The notes beneath the pieces were generated by a model that did not search any database, was not told where the DNA came from, and saw only the letters and a list, made by a program, of their open reading frames with translations. A program made the position numbers and the translations under genes. From CAWELS01 sp964468205 (GTDB taxonomy: Bacteria > Acidobacteriota > Terriglobia > Bryobacterales > Bryobacteraceae), in NCBI GenBank assembly GCA_964468205.1, contig CAYXVG010000025.1:26296-90295 (forward strand): 64,000 nt of DNA, read 5' to 3'. Shown piece after piece: positions 41,403-50,546 of this stretch (the first letter of the stretch is position 1; the number at the start of each line of letters is the position of its first letter).

Positions 41403-43700
41403 ATGTCCAGTCGAAAGCTATGGATCGCGTTTGGCCTGGTAGTCGCCGCATCCTTCGCCGTTTTGGGGTATTACGGTTGGCAGATCTACCGGGAGGCGCC
41501 CCCGGTTCCGGAGCGCATTGTCACAACAACAGGGGAGACCTTGTACACGGGCCAGCAGATTCGCGACGGTCAGAATGTCTGGCAGTCTCTTGGCGGGCAG
41601 GAAGTGGGCAGTATTTGGGGGCACGGCAGTTACGTGGCGCCGGACTGGACGGCCGACTGGCTGCATCGCGAGGCGAGGTGGCTGCTCGATACGTGGGCGC
41701 GGGAGGACCACGGACGGGCGTTTGACGAACTTTCGGAAGAGGATCAGGCGGCGCTGCAAGCAAGGCTGCGGAAGGAGTTGCGCACTAATACTTACAATCC
41801 CGCTAGCGGCGACTTAGTGGTTTCCCCGGTGCGCGCCCGGGCGATCGAGGCGGTGGGCGCGCACTATTCGGCGCTCTTCGGCGACGATCCGGAGCTTGCG
41901 GATTTGCGAGACGCGTACGCGATTCCGAAGAACGCATTGCCGGATCCGGAACGCCGGCGCCTTCTCAACGGGTTTTTCTTCTGGGCAGCATGGGCCTGCG
42001 GCACGGAGCGGCCCGGCGCGGAAATCACCTACACGCACAACTGGCCGCCGGAGGAGTTGATCGGGAACCGGCCGACGGGGCCGATTATAGTCTGGTCAGT
42101 GATCAGCTTCGTGCTGTTGCTTGGCGGAATTGGAGCATTGGCATGGTATTTTGCTGTGAAGCGGCATTCGGAGGAACTCGAGCCACCGACTCCGGAGAAG
42201 GATCCGCTGTTGGGCCTGAAGCCGACTCCGTCAATGAAGGCGACACTGAAGTACTTCTGGGTGGTGGCCGGTTTGTTCGTGGCTCAGGTAGGACTTGGAG
42301 CGGTGACCGCGCACTATGGAGTAGAGGGGTCGGGTTTCTACGGGTTCCCGCTCGCCGAATGGCTTCCATACGCGGTGACGAGAACGTGGCATGTGCAGCT
42401 TGGCATCTTCTGGATTGCGACGGCGTGGCTGGCCACGGGGTTATTCGTAGGGCCGGCGGTATCCGGCCATGAGCCGAGGTTCCAGCGGGCGGGCGTCAAT
42501 TTCCTGTTTGTGTGTTTGCTTGTCATCGTGGTTGGCTCTCTCGCCGGCCAGTGGATGGGAGTGCAGCAGCGGCTGGGTTTAGAAGCGAATTTCTGGTTTG
42601 GCCACCAGGGTTATGAGTACGTGGATCTCGGGCGCTTCTGGCAAGCCTTTCTGCTGGTGGGGCTTTTCCTCTGGCTCTTTCTGATGGGGCGGGCTTTATG
42701 GCCGGCTCTAATGAAACGAGATTCGAGCCGCCATCTGCTGACAATGTTTTTCATCGCTTCATCCGCGATCGCGCTCTTCTATGCCGCGGGGATGATGTGG
42801 GGCCGCCAGACGAATCTCGCGATTGCGGAATACTGGCGGTGGTGGGTGGTTCACCTCTGGGTGGAGGGCTTCTTCGAGGTGTTCGCAACCGTTGTCATCG
42901 CATTCCTGTTCACCCGGATGGGATTGCTCAGGGTGGCCACCGCAACCGCGGCGGTGCTGTTTTCCACGGTGATCTTCCTTTCGGGCGGCATTATCGGAAC
43001 ATTTCATCATCTGTACTTCACCGGCACGCCAACGGCGGTGCTGGCGCTGGGCGCGACCTTCAGCGCGCTGGAGGTGGTGCCGCTGGTCCTGATCGGGTTC
43101 GAAGCCTACGAGAATCTCACTCTGAGCCGTGCACGCCCTTGGGTTGCGGCATACAAGTGGCCCATTTACTTCTTTGTGGCGGTGGCATTTTGGAATCTTG
43201 TCGGCGCGGGCCTGTTCGGCTTCCTCATCAACCCGCCGATTGCACTCTACTACATGCAGGGGTTGAACACCACGCCGGTACATGGACACACCGCTTTGTT
43301 TGGCGTCTACGGAATGCTGGGGATCGGACTGATGCTGTTCTGCCTGAAGGGTCTGGCGACGCACCAGGTTTGGAAGTCACGTTGGGTGTCGTTCTCCTTT
43401 TGGTCGATCAATATCGGTCTCGCGCTGATGGTGTTGTTGAGCGTGTTACCTGTCGGTCTGCTTCAAACCTGGGCGAGCGTCGACCAGGGGATGTGGTACG
43501 CGCGTTCAGCGGAATTTCTGCAGTCGCCATTGATGGACAGATTGCGATGGCTGCGTGTGCCGGGCGACACGATATTCGCCCTCGGCGCTTTGGCGATTGG
43601 CTGGTTCGTGCTCGGTCTGAAGACCGGATGGTCATTGACAGGCGAGACAGAGAAGTACTCCGCCGATCCGCCAGCCGAGGCAATTGGGGAGACACGGTGA
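41403..43700 (+). CDS. norZ: quinol-dependent nitric oxide reductase (qNOR)
   Basis: 765 aa, the single-subunit qNOR length. One N-terminal helix (about 5-25) and a soluble cytochrome-c-like domain without a CxxCH heme motif (about 30-215: TGQQIRDGQNVWQSLGGQEVGSIWGHG) precede about 13 helices of the heme-copper oxidase fold. The ligands include TWHVQLGIFW, HLWVEGFFEVF (FeB His and Glu), TFHHLYFTGTP (FeB His pair) and HGHTALFG (heme His). It reduces 2 NO to N2O with quinol electrons in the cytoplasmic membrane. GGAG lies nine bases before the ATG. No other denitrification gene is seen, so a detoxification role is favoured. The stop overlaps the next start by GTGA. Confidence 0.96.
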   Translation: MSSRKLWIAFGLVVAASFAVLGYYGWQIYREAPPVPERIVTTTGETLYTGQQIRDGQNVWQSLGGQEVGSIWGHGSYVAPDWTADWLHREARWLLDTWAREDHGRAFDELSEEDQAALQARLRKELRTNTYNPASGDLVVSPVRARAIEAVGAHYSALFGDDPELADLRDAYAIPKNALPDPERRRLLNGFFFWAAWACGTERPGAEITYTHNWPPEELIGNRPTGPIIVWSVISFVLLLGGIGALAWYFAVKRHSEELEPPTPEKDPLLGLKPTPSMKATLKYFWVVAGLFVAQVGLGAVTAHYGVEGSGFYGFPLAEWLPYAVTRTWHVQLGIFWIATAWLATGLFVGPAVSGHEPRFQRAGVNFLFVCLLVIVVGSLAGQWMGVQQRLGLEANFWFGHQGYEYVDLGRFWQAFLLVGLFLWLFLMGRALWPALMKRDSSRHLLTMFFIASSAIALFYAAGMMWGRQTNLAIAEYWRWWVVHLWVEGFFEVFATVVIAFLFTRMGLLRVATATAAVLFSTVIFLSGGIIGTFHHLYFTGTPTAVLALGATFSALEVVPLVLIGFEAYENLTLSRARPWVAAYKWPIYFFVAVAFWNLVGAGLFGFLINPPIALYYMQGLNTTPVHGHTALFGVYGMLGIGLMLFCLKGLATHQVWKSRWVSFSFWSINIGLALMVLLSVLPVGLLQTWASVDQGMWYARSAEFLQSPLMDRLRWLRVPGDTIFALGALAIGWFVLGLKTGWSLTGETEKYSADPPAEAIGETR

Positions 43701-44047
43701 TACGCACGAAGCGCGTGTACGACGACGCCGAGGAAGGCGATGGGAAACGGGTCTTAGTAGACCGGATGTGGCCCCGGGGTCTTTCCAAAGAAAGGGCTGC
43801 TGTCGATTCGTGGTTGAAGGACCTGGCGCCGAGTGACGAATTGAGAAAATGGTTTGGCCACGATCCGGAACGATGGCCGGAGTTCCGCGAGCGATATCAT
43901 CGCGAGTTAGAAGAGAAATCCGACGCGCTTGACGAGATAAGGCGGCCGGGGCGCGAGGCAACCGTGACGCTTCTGTACGCGGCCAAAGACCGGGAGCATA
44001 ACAACGCCGCCGCCTTGCTCGATTACTTGAAGACACGGACGAAATAG
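43697..44047 (+). CDS. DUF488 (YeaO-like) family protein
   Basis: 116 aa from the GTG at 43697, overlapping the NO reductase stop by 4 bp, so translation is coupled. It begins VIRTKRVYDDAEEGDGKRVLVDRMWPRGLSK and contains WFGHDPERWPEFRERYHREL and VTLLYAAKDREHNNAAAL, the hallmarks of the YeaO/DUF488 family. The biochemical function is unknown; the family often accompanies NO reductases and other redox-stress genes. Confidence 0.92.
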   Translation: MIRTKRVYDDAEEGDGKRVLVDRMWPRGLSKERAAVDSWLKDLAPSDELRKWFGHDPERWPEFRERYHRELEEKSDALDEIRRPGREATVTLLYAAKDREHNNAAALLDYLKTRTK

Positions 44048-44056
44048 GAACAATTC

Positions 44057-44410
44057 ATGAACGACAAATACATCTATCTAAAAGACCTGGCGGAAGAGGC
44101 CCAAGTCCCCGACGACGGCATTCTGAGCCGGACCATCCAGAACGACAGCCAATCGAAGGTGATTTTGTTCGGATTCGCCCCAGGGCAGGAGTTAACCGCT
44201 CACACCGCGCCTTTCCCGGCGACGCTCTATTTTGTGCGGGGAGAGGCTTCGCTGCAGTTGGGCGAGGACACCGTCGAAGCGGTGGCGGGCACTTTCAGCT
44301 ACATGACGCCGAACCTGGAGCACGGCATCAAAGCGAAGACCCCGGTGGTGATGTTGCTCACGATGCTCAAGGACCGGCCGGGAACGACCAAGATATCCAC
44401 TCAGGGTTAG
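44057..44410 (+). CDS. cupin domain protein
   Basis: 117 aa. A small single-domain cupin with GQELTAHTAPFPATLYFVRGEASLQLGEDTVEAVAGTFSYMTPNLEHGI in outline. The usual HxH pair in motif 1 reads HTA, so one of the standard metal ligands is replaced; His remain in AHT and LEHG. AGGA seven bases before the ATG supports the start. It follows the DUF488 gene by 9 bp and is therefore in the NO reductase operon. Cupins of this type are frequent in denitrification gene clusters, without a defined reaction. Confidence 0.88.
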   Translation: MNDKYIYLKDLAEEAQVPDDGILSRTIQNDSQSKVILFGFAPGQELTAHTAPFPATLYFVRGEASLQLGEDTVEAVAGTFSYMTPNLEHGIKAKTPVVMLLTMLKDRPGTTKISTQG

Positions 44411-44565
44411 CGAATATGGCTTGCGAGGGCGCGTGTCGTCACCGCGCGGCGGGCCTCGCCGACGTCTTCGCGATGGTAGTAGGGTATCGCCGCGTGGAGG
44501 TGCGTTCCAGGCGAAGAGGCCGGCGATGAACAAGGCGAGCCGAGTTCGATTCATCATTGAATTCG

Positions 44566-45468
44566 CTATTCGAGGAACGTGGTCCACGTCTCGAGGACGT
44601 GGCGGATTTCGCCGTTTTCGTCCGGCGTGACATCGACAAGCGGTGGGCGCACGTTTCCCGCGGGTTTGCCGAGGATGCGCATTGCGGCCTTGGTGGCGGC
44701 CACCTCGTAGCCCCGGACGCGGCCTCGAATCTTGTAGAACGGGAGCACGTATTCGGTGAGGATCTTTTCCAAACGGCGGAAGTCCTTCGCCAGCCCGGCT
44801 TCCGCGATCGAGAGACAGAGCTTGGGGGCGATGTTCGAGATGCCGGAGGTGTAGCCTTGAACGCCGGCGGAGAAATACATTCCGGCACAGTCATCGCCGA
44901 TGCCACCGATCCAGGCCAGCCGTTCGCCCAGCTTGTCGATGATCTGGAGAAGTGTCCGCGTGTTTCCCTGGCCGTCCTTCCAGAATTCGAGGGTTGGAAC
45001 CCTCTCAGCCAGTTTCTCCAGCGCGCCGGGTGTGAAGGCGGCCCAATCCCGGCTGTAGCCCATCAGGGGAAGCCCGGAGGAGGCGCCGATCGCTTCGTAG
45101 TAGCGCAACATGCCTTCCTCCGGAGCGTTGGTGAAATACGGGGGCATCACCAGTAGGCCGGCCGCACCGGCCTTCTCCATGCGCCGGGCCATATCGGCGG
45201 CGACCTCGGAGTTGTAGCCGACCGTGCCGAGGACCGGCAGCTTTCCGGCGGCGGCGCGTACTGCTGTCTCCACCACCTGAACCGCTTCGCCGGTGGTCAG
45301 CGAGTAGAATTCACCGGCGCCGGCGGCGGCGTTGATGGCGCAGAAACCGTGGGTGGCCATTTGGGATATGTTTTGCGCCAGGCCGTCATAGTCAACGGAA
45401 AGGCCGGCCTGAAATGGGGTAACTGGAAACCCGAGCACTCCCCGTAGCTTGCTCTGCATCTCGGTCAT
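44566..45468 (-). CDS. 5-dehydro-4-deoxyglucarate dehydratase-like (DHDPS family)
   Basis: 300 aa from the ATG at 45468. An (alpha/beta)8 class I aldolase-family protein: GVLGFPVTPFQAGLSVDYDGL, AGAGEFYSLTTGEAV, VLGTVGYNSEVAADMARRMEKAGA and LEFWKDGQGNTRT, where Lys forms the Schiff base and Tyr of LMGYSRD assists. The FWKDGxGN and GERLAWIGG patterns resemble KdgD, which dehydrates and decarboxylates 5-keto-4-deoxyglucarate to 2-oxoglutarate semialdehyde. The surrounding RraA-like and enolase-superfamily genes support a sugar-acid pathway. N-acetylneuraminate lyase-like activity is a less likely alternative. Confidence 0.86.
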   Translation of the reverse strand: MTEMQSKLRGVLGFPVTPFQAGLSVDYDGLAQNISQMATHGFCAINAAAGAGEFYSLTTGEAVQVVETAVRAAAGKLPVLGTVGYNSEVAADMARRMEKAGAAGLLVMPPYFTNAPEEGMLRYYEAIGASSGLPLMGYSRDWAAFTPGALEKLAERVPTLEFWKDGQGNTRTLLQIIDKLGERLAWIGGIGDDCAGMYFSAGVQGYTSGISNIAPKLCLSIAEAGLAKDFRRLEKILTEYVLPFYKIRGRVRGYEVAATKAAMRILGKPAGNVRPPLVDVTPDENGEIRHVLETWTTFLE

Positions 45469-45550
45469 CGTAGATCTTCTCCTTGTGTTACCGACAAGCC
45501 GCCCCAAAAACTCCTTGTGTCCGGACGCCTGGCAATATATCATTCCTGGC

Positions 45551-46438
45551 ATGAAGCTGCTGATTTGGGTGTTCTTGCTCATTGCAGGTTTCGGCTTGCC
45601 ATGCGAAGGACAACTGTTCCAATTCACCCGCGAACAGATGATTCGTTACACGCCGCACAATCCGTTCGAGCGTTTCCCGGACGGACGGCCCAAAGTTCCG
45701 GACGAGTTGCTCGAAGGGGTGAAAACGCTGTCGGTCGAGGAGGCCTGGAGCATTCTGCGCCAGAAGGGCTACCCGAACCAATATGCGGGCGGATTCCGGA
45801 TTTTGCATCCGGGGAAGAAACTGGTGGGCCGAGCGGTTACGGCGCAGTATCTTCCCTACCGGGAGGATGTCTCCGAGGTGGTCACTGGGGACGCCAAGGC
45901 GATGGGAAAGGCGCCAGGGAACACGCAGCGCGTGGTTGATGAACTGCAATTGAACGACGTGCCCGTGGTCGCCCTGATGGGAGCCGGAGAGGGCCACAAT
46001 TTTGGTGGGGACAACATGCACGCGGCCATCTTCGGCGTCACCCGAACGGGCGCGGTAGTGGATGGGAACATTCGGGATCTGGAAGGCACGTTTGAGCTCC
46101 CGGTCCAGATCTACTTCCGGGAAGCACATCCGGCCGCGGTCAGCGGAGTCACGGTGGTGGGAATCAACATCCCGGTGGAGATCGGCGGGGCGCTTGTCAT
46201 GCCGGGGGATGTGGTATTCGGAGACCGCACCGGAATGGTGTTCATACCGCCACACATGGTGAGAGAGATCCTGGAGCAGTCCGCGATCTCTCAGATCAAG
46301 GACGAGTGGCGGAAGGAGAGATTCCTGAGCGGCAAGTACAAGGCGAGCGACCTATACGGGGGCGCGGTATTGCCAGAGATCCAGCGGGAACTCGATGAGT
46401 ACGTGAAGCGCCGGTTGGCCGAACGCAAAGCGAAGTAA
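45551..46438 (+). CDS. secreted RraA-like (HMG/CHA aldolase-type) protein
   Basis: 295 aa from the ATG at 45551. A signal peptide (MKLLIWVFLLIAGFGLPCEG) is followed by an RraA/Hmg aldolase-like domain: RAVTAQYLPY, GGDNMHAAIFGVTRTGAVVDGNIRDLEG (substrate and metal site DGxxRD) and GDVVFGDRTGMVFIP. RraA-type proteins include 4-hydroxy-4-methyl-2-oxoglutarate aldolases and the RNase E inhibitor; both are cytosolic, so an exported member is unusual. The C-terminal extension of about 60 residues is charged. It is divergent from the KdgD-like gene. Confidence 0.87.
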   Translation: MKLLIWVFLLIAGFGLPCEGQLFQFTREQMIRYTPHNPFERFPDGRPKVPDELLEGVKTLSVEEAWSILRQKGYPNQYAGGFRILHPGKKLVGRAVTAQYLPYREDVSEVVTGDAKAMGKAPGNTQRVVDELQLNDVPVVALMGAGEGHNFGGDNMHAAIFGVTRTGAVVDGNIRDLEGTFELPVQIYFREAHPAAVSGVTVVGINIPVEIGGALVMPGDVVFGDRTGMVFIPPHMVREILEQSAISQIKDEWRKERFLSGKYKASDLYGGAVLPEIQRELDEYVKRRLAERKAK

Positions 46439-46452
46439 CAGTGGCAGGCGCT

Positions 46453-47577
46453 TCAACTCGCGGCGGCGTAGGGCTTCCAAGCGGAGGGTTTCCGGAAGAC
46501 GCGTTTCACCGGGCTGATTTCGTTGCCGCGAATCCAGGTGTAGTCCGTGACGGCATCCAGTTCCTCGGAGTTGAAACCTTTCTTCCCGGCGAGATGGAGC
46601 GGTTCCAGTTGCGCGGGCTGGAACCCCATGGCAGCGGCCGCGACCGCGCCGACCGGTACTGCCCGGGTCCCCGCGACCAATAAATTATGACGCACCGCAC
46701 TTCCGTCACCTTCGCTTGCCCATCCGCCGCCAAGAACCACGATCGCCGCGGGGCGGAAAGCGAACAGCTCGACCGCGATTTCAGCGGCGGTTCCGACGCC
46801 CGCCAATCCGGCGAGTTCCGGTCCGTAGGCGGAACGGGCAGCGGCGTGAAGATACGGGGAGAAGCCGAGGCCGGCTCCCATCTCCGGATGCGTTTTCAAG
46901 GGCGCGATGCAGATGGTGGAATCAGACCGCTGAAAGGGTAGCGCCACGGAGATCATCCCGCCGCGGAGACCGCCCGCGAGCGGCCGGCCGCGCACATGCA
47001 TCGGAATGGCGCCGGTGGCGGCGAGATCCTCCAGTTCGATCAGCGTCTCCGGATGTTCCGCCGATAAGCGGTCCGAGACATCGCGATAGGTTGCGCCTCC
47101 GAAGGCTCCGCCCCAGTCAGAATGCCAGAGATCGGGTTCGCCCGAGTCTATCGGCAGCGCAGCCGCGATGGTGTACCGGCGGCCGCGCTCTTTTTCGAGC
47201 AGATGGCCGAGGACACCGCGGACAACCCGCGGATCGGTGCTGGCGGCGGCCACGGGACTCAGCTCGACGAGGACGAGTATCCACTCGTCTCTTCCGATCA
47301 CAGAGTCAAAACCGCGGTCGACCGGTCCGCTGATCTGCATAGTCCGCCGTACGAGATCTTCCCACTGCGGGTCGCTCAACTGGGCGTCCAGCGGCGCCGG
47401 AGAGGACAGACCGGGGATGACCGTTCCATCATGATCCTCCGATCCTTCAAAGGCGGAACTGAGGAGTCCGACCCGTGGAGTGCCGCGCCGGGTGGCGGCC
47501 GCGACGGCCGACTCCCGGAAGCCCTCGGGGGGCTTAGAGATTTGGTACCGCGCATCTGACCGTGGTAGGCGCTGCAT
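46453..47577 (-). CDS. DUF362-like protein, divergent member
   Basis: 374 aa from the ATG at 47577. The central part TICIAPLKTHPEMGAGLGFS resembles the LKTH motif of DUF362 proteins, and GGWASEGDGSAVRHNLLVAGTRAVPVGAVAAAAMGF corresponds to the region in that family where the metal-free aspartate binds. No Cys clusters for Fe-S are present. DUF362 proteins have no agreed reaction. The gene is divergent from a clear DUF362 gene at 47642 (64-bp gap), so the two are likely paired in function. It is 14 bp from the convergent RraA-like gene. Confidence 0.72.
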   Translation of the reverse strand: MQRLPRSDARYQISKPPEGFRESAVAAATRRGTPRVGLLSSAFEGSEDHDGTVIPGLSSPAPLDAQLSDPQWEDLVRRTMQISGPVDRGFDSVIGRDEWILVLVELSPVAAASTDPRVVRGVLGHLLEKERGRRYTIAAALPIDSGEPDLWHSDWGGAFGGATYRDVSDRLSAEHPETLIELEDLAATGAIPMHVRGRPLAGGLRGGMISVALPFQRSDSTICIAPLKTHPEMGAGLGFSPYLHAAARSAYGPELAGLAGVGTAAEIAVELFAFRPAAIVVLGGGWASEGDGSAVRHNLLVAGTRAVPVGAVAAAAMGFQPAQLEPLHLAGKKGFNSEELDAVTDYTWIRGNEISPVKRVFRKPSAWKPYAAAS

Positions 47578-47641
47578 GGTTTCTACAATATAATACGCAT
47601 GAGTCCCAAAAGGACTTCTTGCAGCCAGCGGAGACTTGAGC

Positions 47642-49225
47642 ATGAACAGGCGACACTTTCTGACGCTCCCGGCAGTGATGACGATTCCCTCGATTGGCCG
47701 GGAACGCGCAACGAAGATCGGTATGGTGCGTTCGGATTACGCGAAACTCCCGCAACCGGCTCCGCCAGACGACGACCTGGATTACGCCATTGTGCGGGCG
47801 ATGGTGTGGCAGGCCATCGACTATGGTCGTCCCGAGGCCGGGAGTCTGGAAGCGAAGATTGAGCCTGGAAGCTGGGTAGTTCTCAAGCCGAACGGGGTCT
47901 ATCTTCGGCCGGCACAGTCGTATCGTCCGGGGGACATTACGGATCTGCGAGTCGTGCGCGCCGTTCTCGAGTATGTGGCGAGCCGGTCACGCGCTGGAAG
48001 AATCACTATCGCCGAGGGCGGCAGTTGCCGCGGCTCTCACGACCAGGCGGACAATCGTACGATTTCTCAGAACGGCCGGCAGGTAGGCATGCTGGAGTTC
48101 GACTGGGGCCCAGACGAGTTTCCCGGTTTCAACGGCTCCATCGCGGGAATGCTCAAGGAGTTCAGCGGACGGTTTCCAGAGAAGCGTTTCGATTTTGTGG
48201 ACCTGAATTATGACGGCATTCGGGACCGTTCCGGAAAGCTGATGCGTTTGGAGACGCCGAAGTCTCCCAACGGTGTTGGCGCATGCGGGGCGCGTCCGGA
48301 CTACTTCGTGACAAACACCATCCTCAACTGTGATTTTCTCATCAGCGTGCCGGTCATCAAGATCCACAATGGGTGCGGGCTCACGGCGTGCCTGAAGAAC
48401 TACGTGGGGACCGCGCCGCGAGAAGCGTACAGCTACCCCACGGCGTGGTCCAACACCATACTTCACAACCAGCACGAGGTGGAGGGCCGGCTGAACTTCA
48501 TTGTGGATCTGGCCGCATTTCATCCGCCAGACTACTGTGTCGCGGACGGCATCCGAGGGCTGCAGTACTCGGAGCACAACAACCGCACGAGCGATCAGAC
48601 GGTGCGTAGCAACATGGTGTTGGCCGGCGAGGATCCGGTGGCGATGGACGCGACGATCGCCTCGCTCATCGGCTTGAACCCATGGGACGTCGATACTCTA
48701 CAGCTTGCCGAGCTTCGCGGGATGGGAACGATGGCGGCGAGGCAGATCGAGGTCATCGGGGATGATCCGGTGAAGTTGCGGAGATACTGGGGCAAGCCGC
48801 GGCAGTGGTTCGGCCGCTGCAACCGCAAGTGGCTTGTCAGCGTTGGCGAGCCGGCGCCGCTCGCCTCATGGAAGCAGGAGACCACTCCAGCGGATACGCT
48901 ACGGCGACGGCAGGCCTTGGGCCGGCCGATGCGCGCCGCCGTGTACGTGGACTCCGCCGGTTCGTCGAAGGCTTACCTCTGGGTAGGCGCACAGAACCGC
49001 GTTCGCGCGAAGCTAAACGGCGAGCGCGTGATGGACGAGGAGAATCTTACGCGCTACCGGATTGGTCAGTTTCAGATTCCGGTCCGGCTCCGGTCCGGCG
49101 AGAACCTGTTGGAGTTCGAGGTCAGCTCGGTAACCGAGGAGGCGTGCTTGAGCGCGCTGCTGGTGAGCCCGCGGAACGACGGAGACACGGTGGAGGGGAT
49201 CCGCTGGCGGGCGAGAACGTCCTGA
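47642..49225 (+). CDS. DUF362 domain protein, Tat-like export signal
   Basis: 527 aa from the ATG at 47642 (GGAGAC about 8 bases before it). The N-terminus MNRRHFLTLPAVMTIPSIG has the RRxFL pattern of twin-arginine export. DUF362 motifs: LKPNGVYLRP, ITIAEGGSCRG, LISVPVIKIHNGCGLTACLKNYVG and DPVAMDATIASLIGLNP. A C-terminal beta domain (about 430-527: AAVYVDSAGSSKAYLWVGAQNRVRAKLNGERV) looks like a carbohydrate-binding or galactose-binding-like module. Export plus such a module suggests action on an extracellular substrate or cofactor; the reaction is unknown. Confidence 0.88.
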   Translation: MNRRHFLTLPAVMTIPSIGRERATKIGMVRSDYAKLPQPAPPDDDLDYAIVRAMVWQAIDYGRPEAGSLEAKIEPGSWVVLKPNGVYLRPAQSYRPGDITDLRVVRAVLEYVASRSRAGRITIAEGGSCRGSHDQADNRTISQNGRQVGMLEFDWGPDEFPGFNGSIAGMLKEFSGRFPEKRFDFVDLNYDGIRDRSGKLMRLETPKSPNGVGACGARPDYFVTNTILNCDFLISVPVIKIHNGCGLTACLKNYVGTAPREAYSYPTAWSNTILHNQHEVEGRLNFIVDLAAFHPPDYCVADGIRGLQYSEHNNRTSDQTVRSNMVLAGEDPVAMDATIASLIGLNPWDVDTLQLAELRGMGTMAARQIEVIGDDPVKLRRYWGKPRQWFGRCNRKWLVSVGEPAPLASWKQETTPADTLRRRQALGRPMRAAVYVDSAGSSKAYLWVGAQNRVRAKLNGERVMDEENLTRYRIGQFQIPVRLRSGENLLEFEVSSVTEEACLSALLVSPRNDGDTVEGIRWRARTS

Positions 49226-49258
49226 GGAATTGCCGGCGGCGCGATGTACGCGCGCCCT

Positions 49259-50497
49259 TTATCCGTTTTTCGAGACCCGGCGAACAGCGGCGGGATGGCT
49301 CCAAACCTCGTCCTTGATGCGAACGCCGAGGCCGGGCTCTTCGGGAGCCGAAATAAAGCCGTTCTCGGGCACGATCGGCTTTTCCAACACCTGGGGCCAG
49401 CGCATTTCATAAGAGGGCTGGACCGATTCCTGAATCGCGACATTTGTGCACGACGTAGTCAATTGGGCCGAAGCATGAAAAAGTAGCGGCCCGCCGGCGG
49501 TATGAGGCGCGATGGGCAGTTGGTTGGCGGCCGCCATTGCGGCGATCTTCTTCGCCTCCGACAACCCACCACACCAACAGACGTCGAACATTATGTACTT
49601 CGCGGCGCGGCTGTCCAGCAAGCTCTCGAACTGGAGTTTGCCGGCCATCCGTTCGCCGATGGTGAGCGGGATCTTCGTGGCTTCGGCGAGCTGACGGTAT
49701 TGGGTGAAGTTGCCCGGCATCAGCATGTCTTCGAGCCACATTGGCCGGTACGGCTCGAGCGCGGCGGCGATTTGCATCGCGGTGGGCAGGTCCCAGTGAC
49801 TGTGGAACTCCATGAGGATGTCAATGCCACCGCCGAAAGCATCCCGCAGCTTCTTGACCGGCGCGAGTCCTTCCTCCATATCCGAAGGTGTGAGGAATTG
49901 GCCCTTGTTGCGGCGGGCGGCCAGGTCGAACGGCCAGATTTTGATCGCCGTTACACCGTATCGGTCGATCAACCCGCGCATGATTCCCACCGCGTCCCGA
50001 TGGAAGTCCTGCCCGTGACACGTGTTGTAGACGCGGACCTTGGGATTGGCCTTGCCGCCGAGCAGCCGGTAGACAGGAGTTTCGAGGGAGTGGCCGAGCA
50101 GATCCCAGAGCGCGAGGTCGATCGCACTGAGCACGCGCATTTCAGCTCCGCCGGCGATCTGGTAGTCGAACCGGTGGTAGAGGTCGGCCCAGATGCGCTC
50201 GATGTCGCGCGGGTCGCGTCCAAGGAGGTAACCAGCGGCCGTAGAATGCACCACTTCGGCTTCGACGGTGTTGCGGCTGTACGTCTCGCCCGTGCCGTAG
50301 AGACCATCGCCGGTCTTGATTCGCACCCATGTCCAATGGGGGGCGAACGGGGCGGATTTGCGGTCCGGCCAGTAGATGGTCTCGATCTCCTCGATTTTCA
50401 TCGCGGGAGCGCTCGCGGCCGCCAGAATCCGTCGCGGGTGCGGGGCAAAGAGCCCGGCGGTCAAACCAGACAGGATAAAGTCGCGGCGGTTTGCCAT
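49259..50497 (-). CDS. secreted enolase-superfamily sugar-acid dehydratase/racemase-like protein
   Basis: 412 aa from the ATG at 50497 (AAGGAGG six bases upstream). A Tat-type signal (MANRRDFILSGLTAGLF) is unusual for this family. The MR/MLE barrel has Lys186 in AIKIWPF, metal ligands at E230 in MEFHSHWD, E256 in WLEDML and E282 in IGERM, plus D305 and the catalytic His332 in IAPHTAGG. The ligand arrangement E-F-H with His acting as acid resembles the GalD/ManD dehydratase group. It is followed by a second family member upstream (50547-51788). Confidence 0.88.
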   Translation of the reverse strand: MANRRDFILSGLTAGLFAPHPRRILAAASAPAMKIEEIETIYWPDRKSAPFAPHWTWVRIKTGDGLYGTGETYSRNTVEAEVVHSTAAGYLLGRDPRDIERIWADLYHRFDYQIAGGAEMRVLSAIDLALWDLLGHSLETPVYRLLGGKANPKVRVYNTCHGQDFHRDAVGIMRGLIDRYGVTAIKIWPFDLAARRNKGQFLTPSDMEEGLAPVKKLRDAFGGGIDILMEFHSHWDLPTAMQIAAALEPYRPMWLEDMLMPGNFTQYRQLAEATKIPLTIGERMAGKLQFESLLDSRAAKYIMFDVCWCGGLSEAKKIAAMAAANQLPIAPHTAGGPLLFHASAQLTTSCTNVAIQESVQPSYEMRWPQVLEKPIVPENGFISAPEEPGLGVRIKDEVWSHPAAVRRVSKNG

Positions 50498-50546
50498 GGG
50501 GGGCCTCCTTTTCCTTTTGCCTTTCTTCGAGTTCGGGAGAACCTCA

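Noticed and set aside
44411..44565. Signal-peptide-like stretch and a short C-terminus-like peptide on the minus strand between the cupin and KdgD-like genes
   Set aside because: The two pieces lie in different frames, one runs into the cupin gene antisense, and neither matches a family. It may be a gene remnant but cannot be supported.
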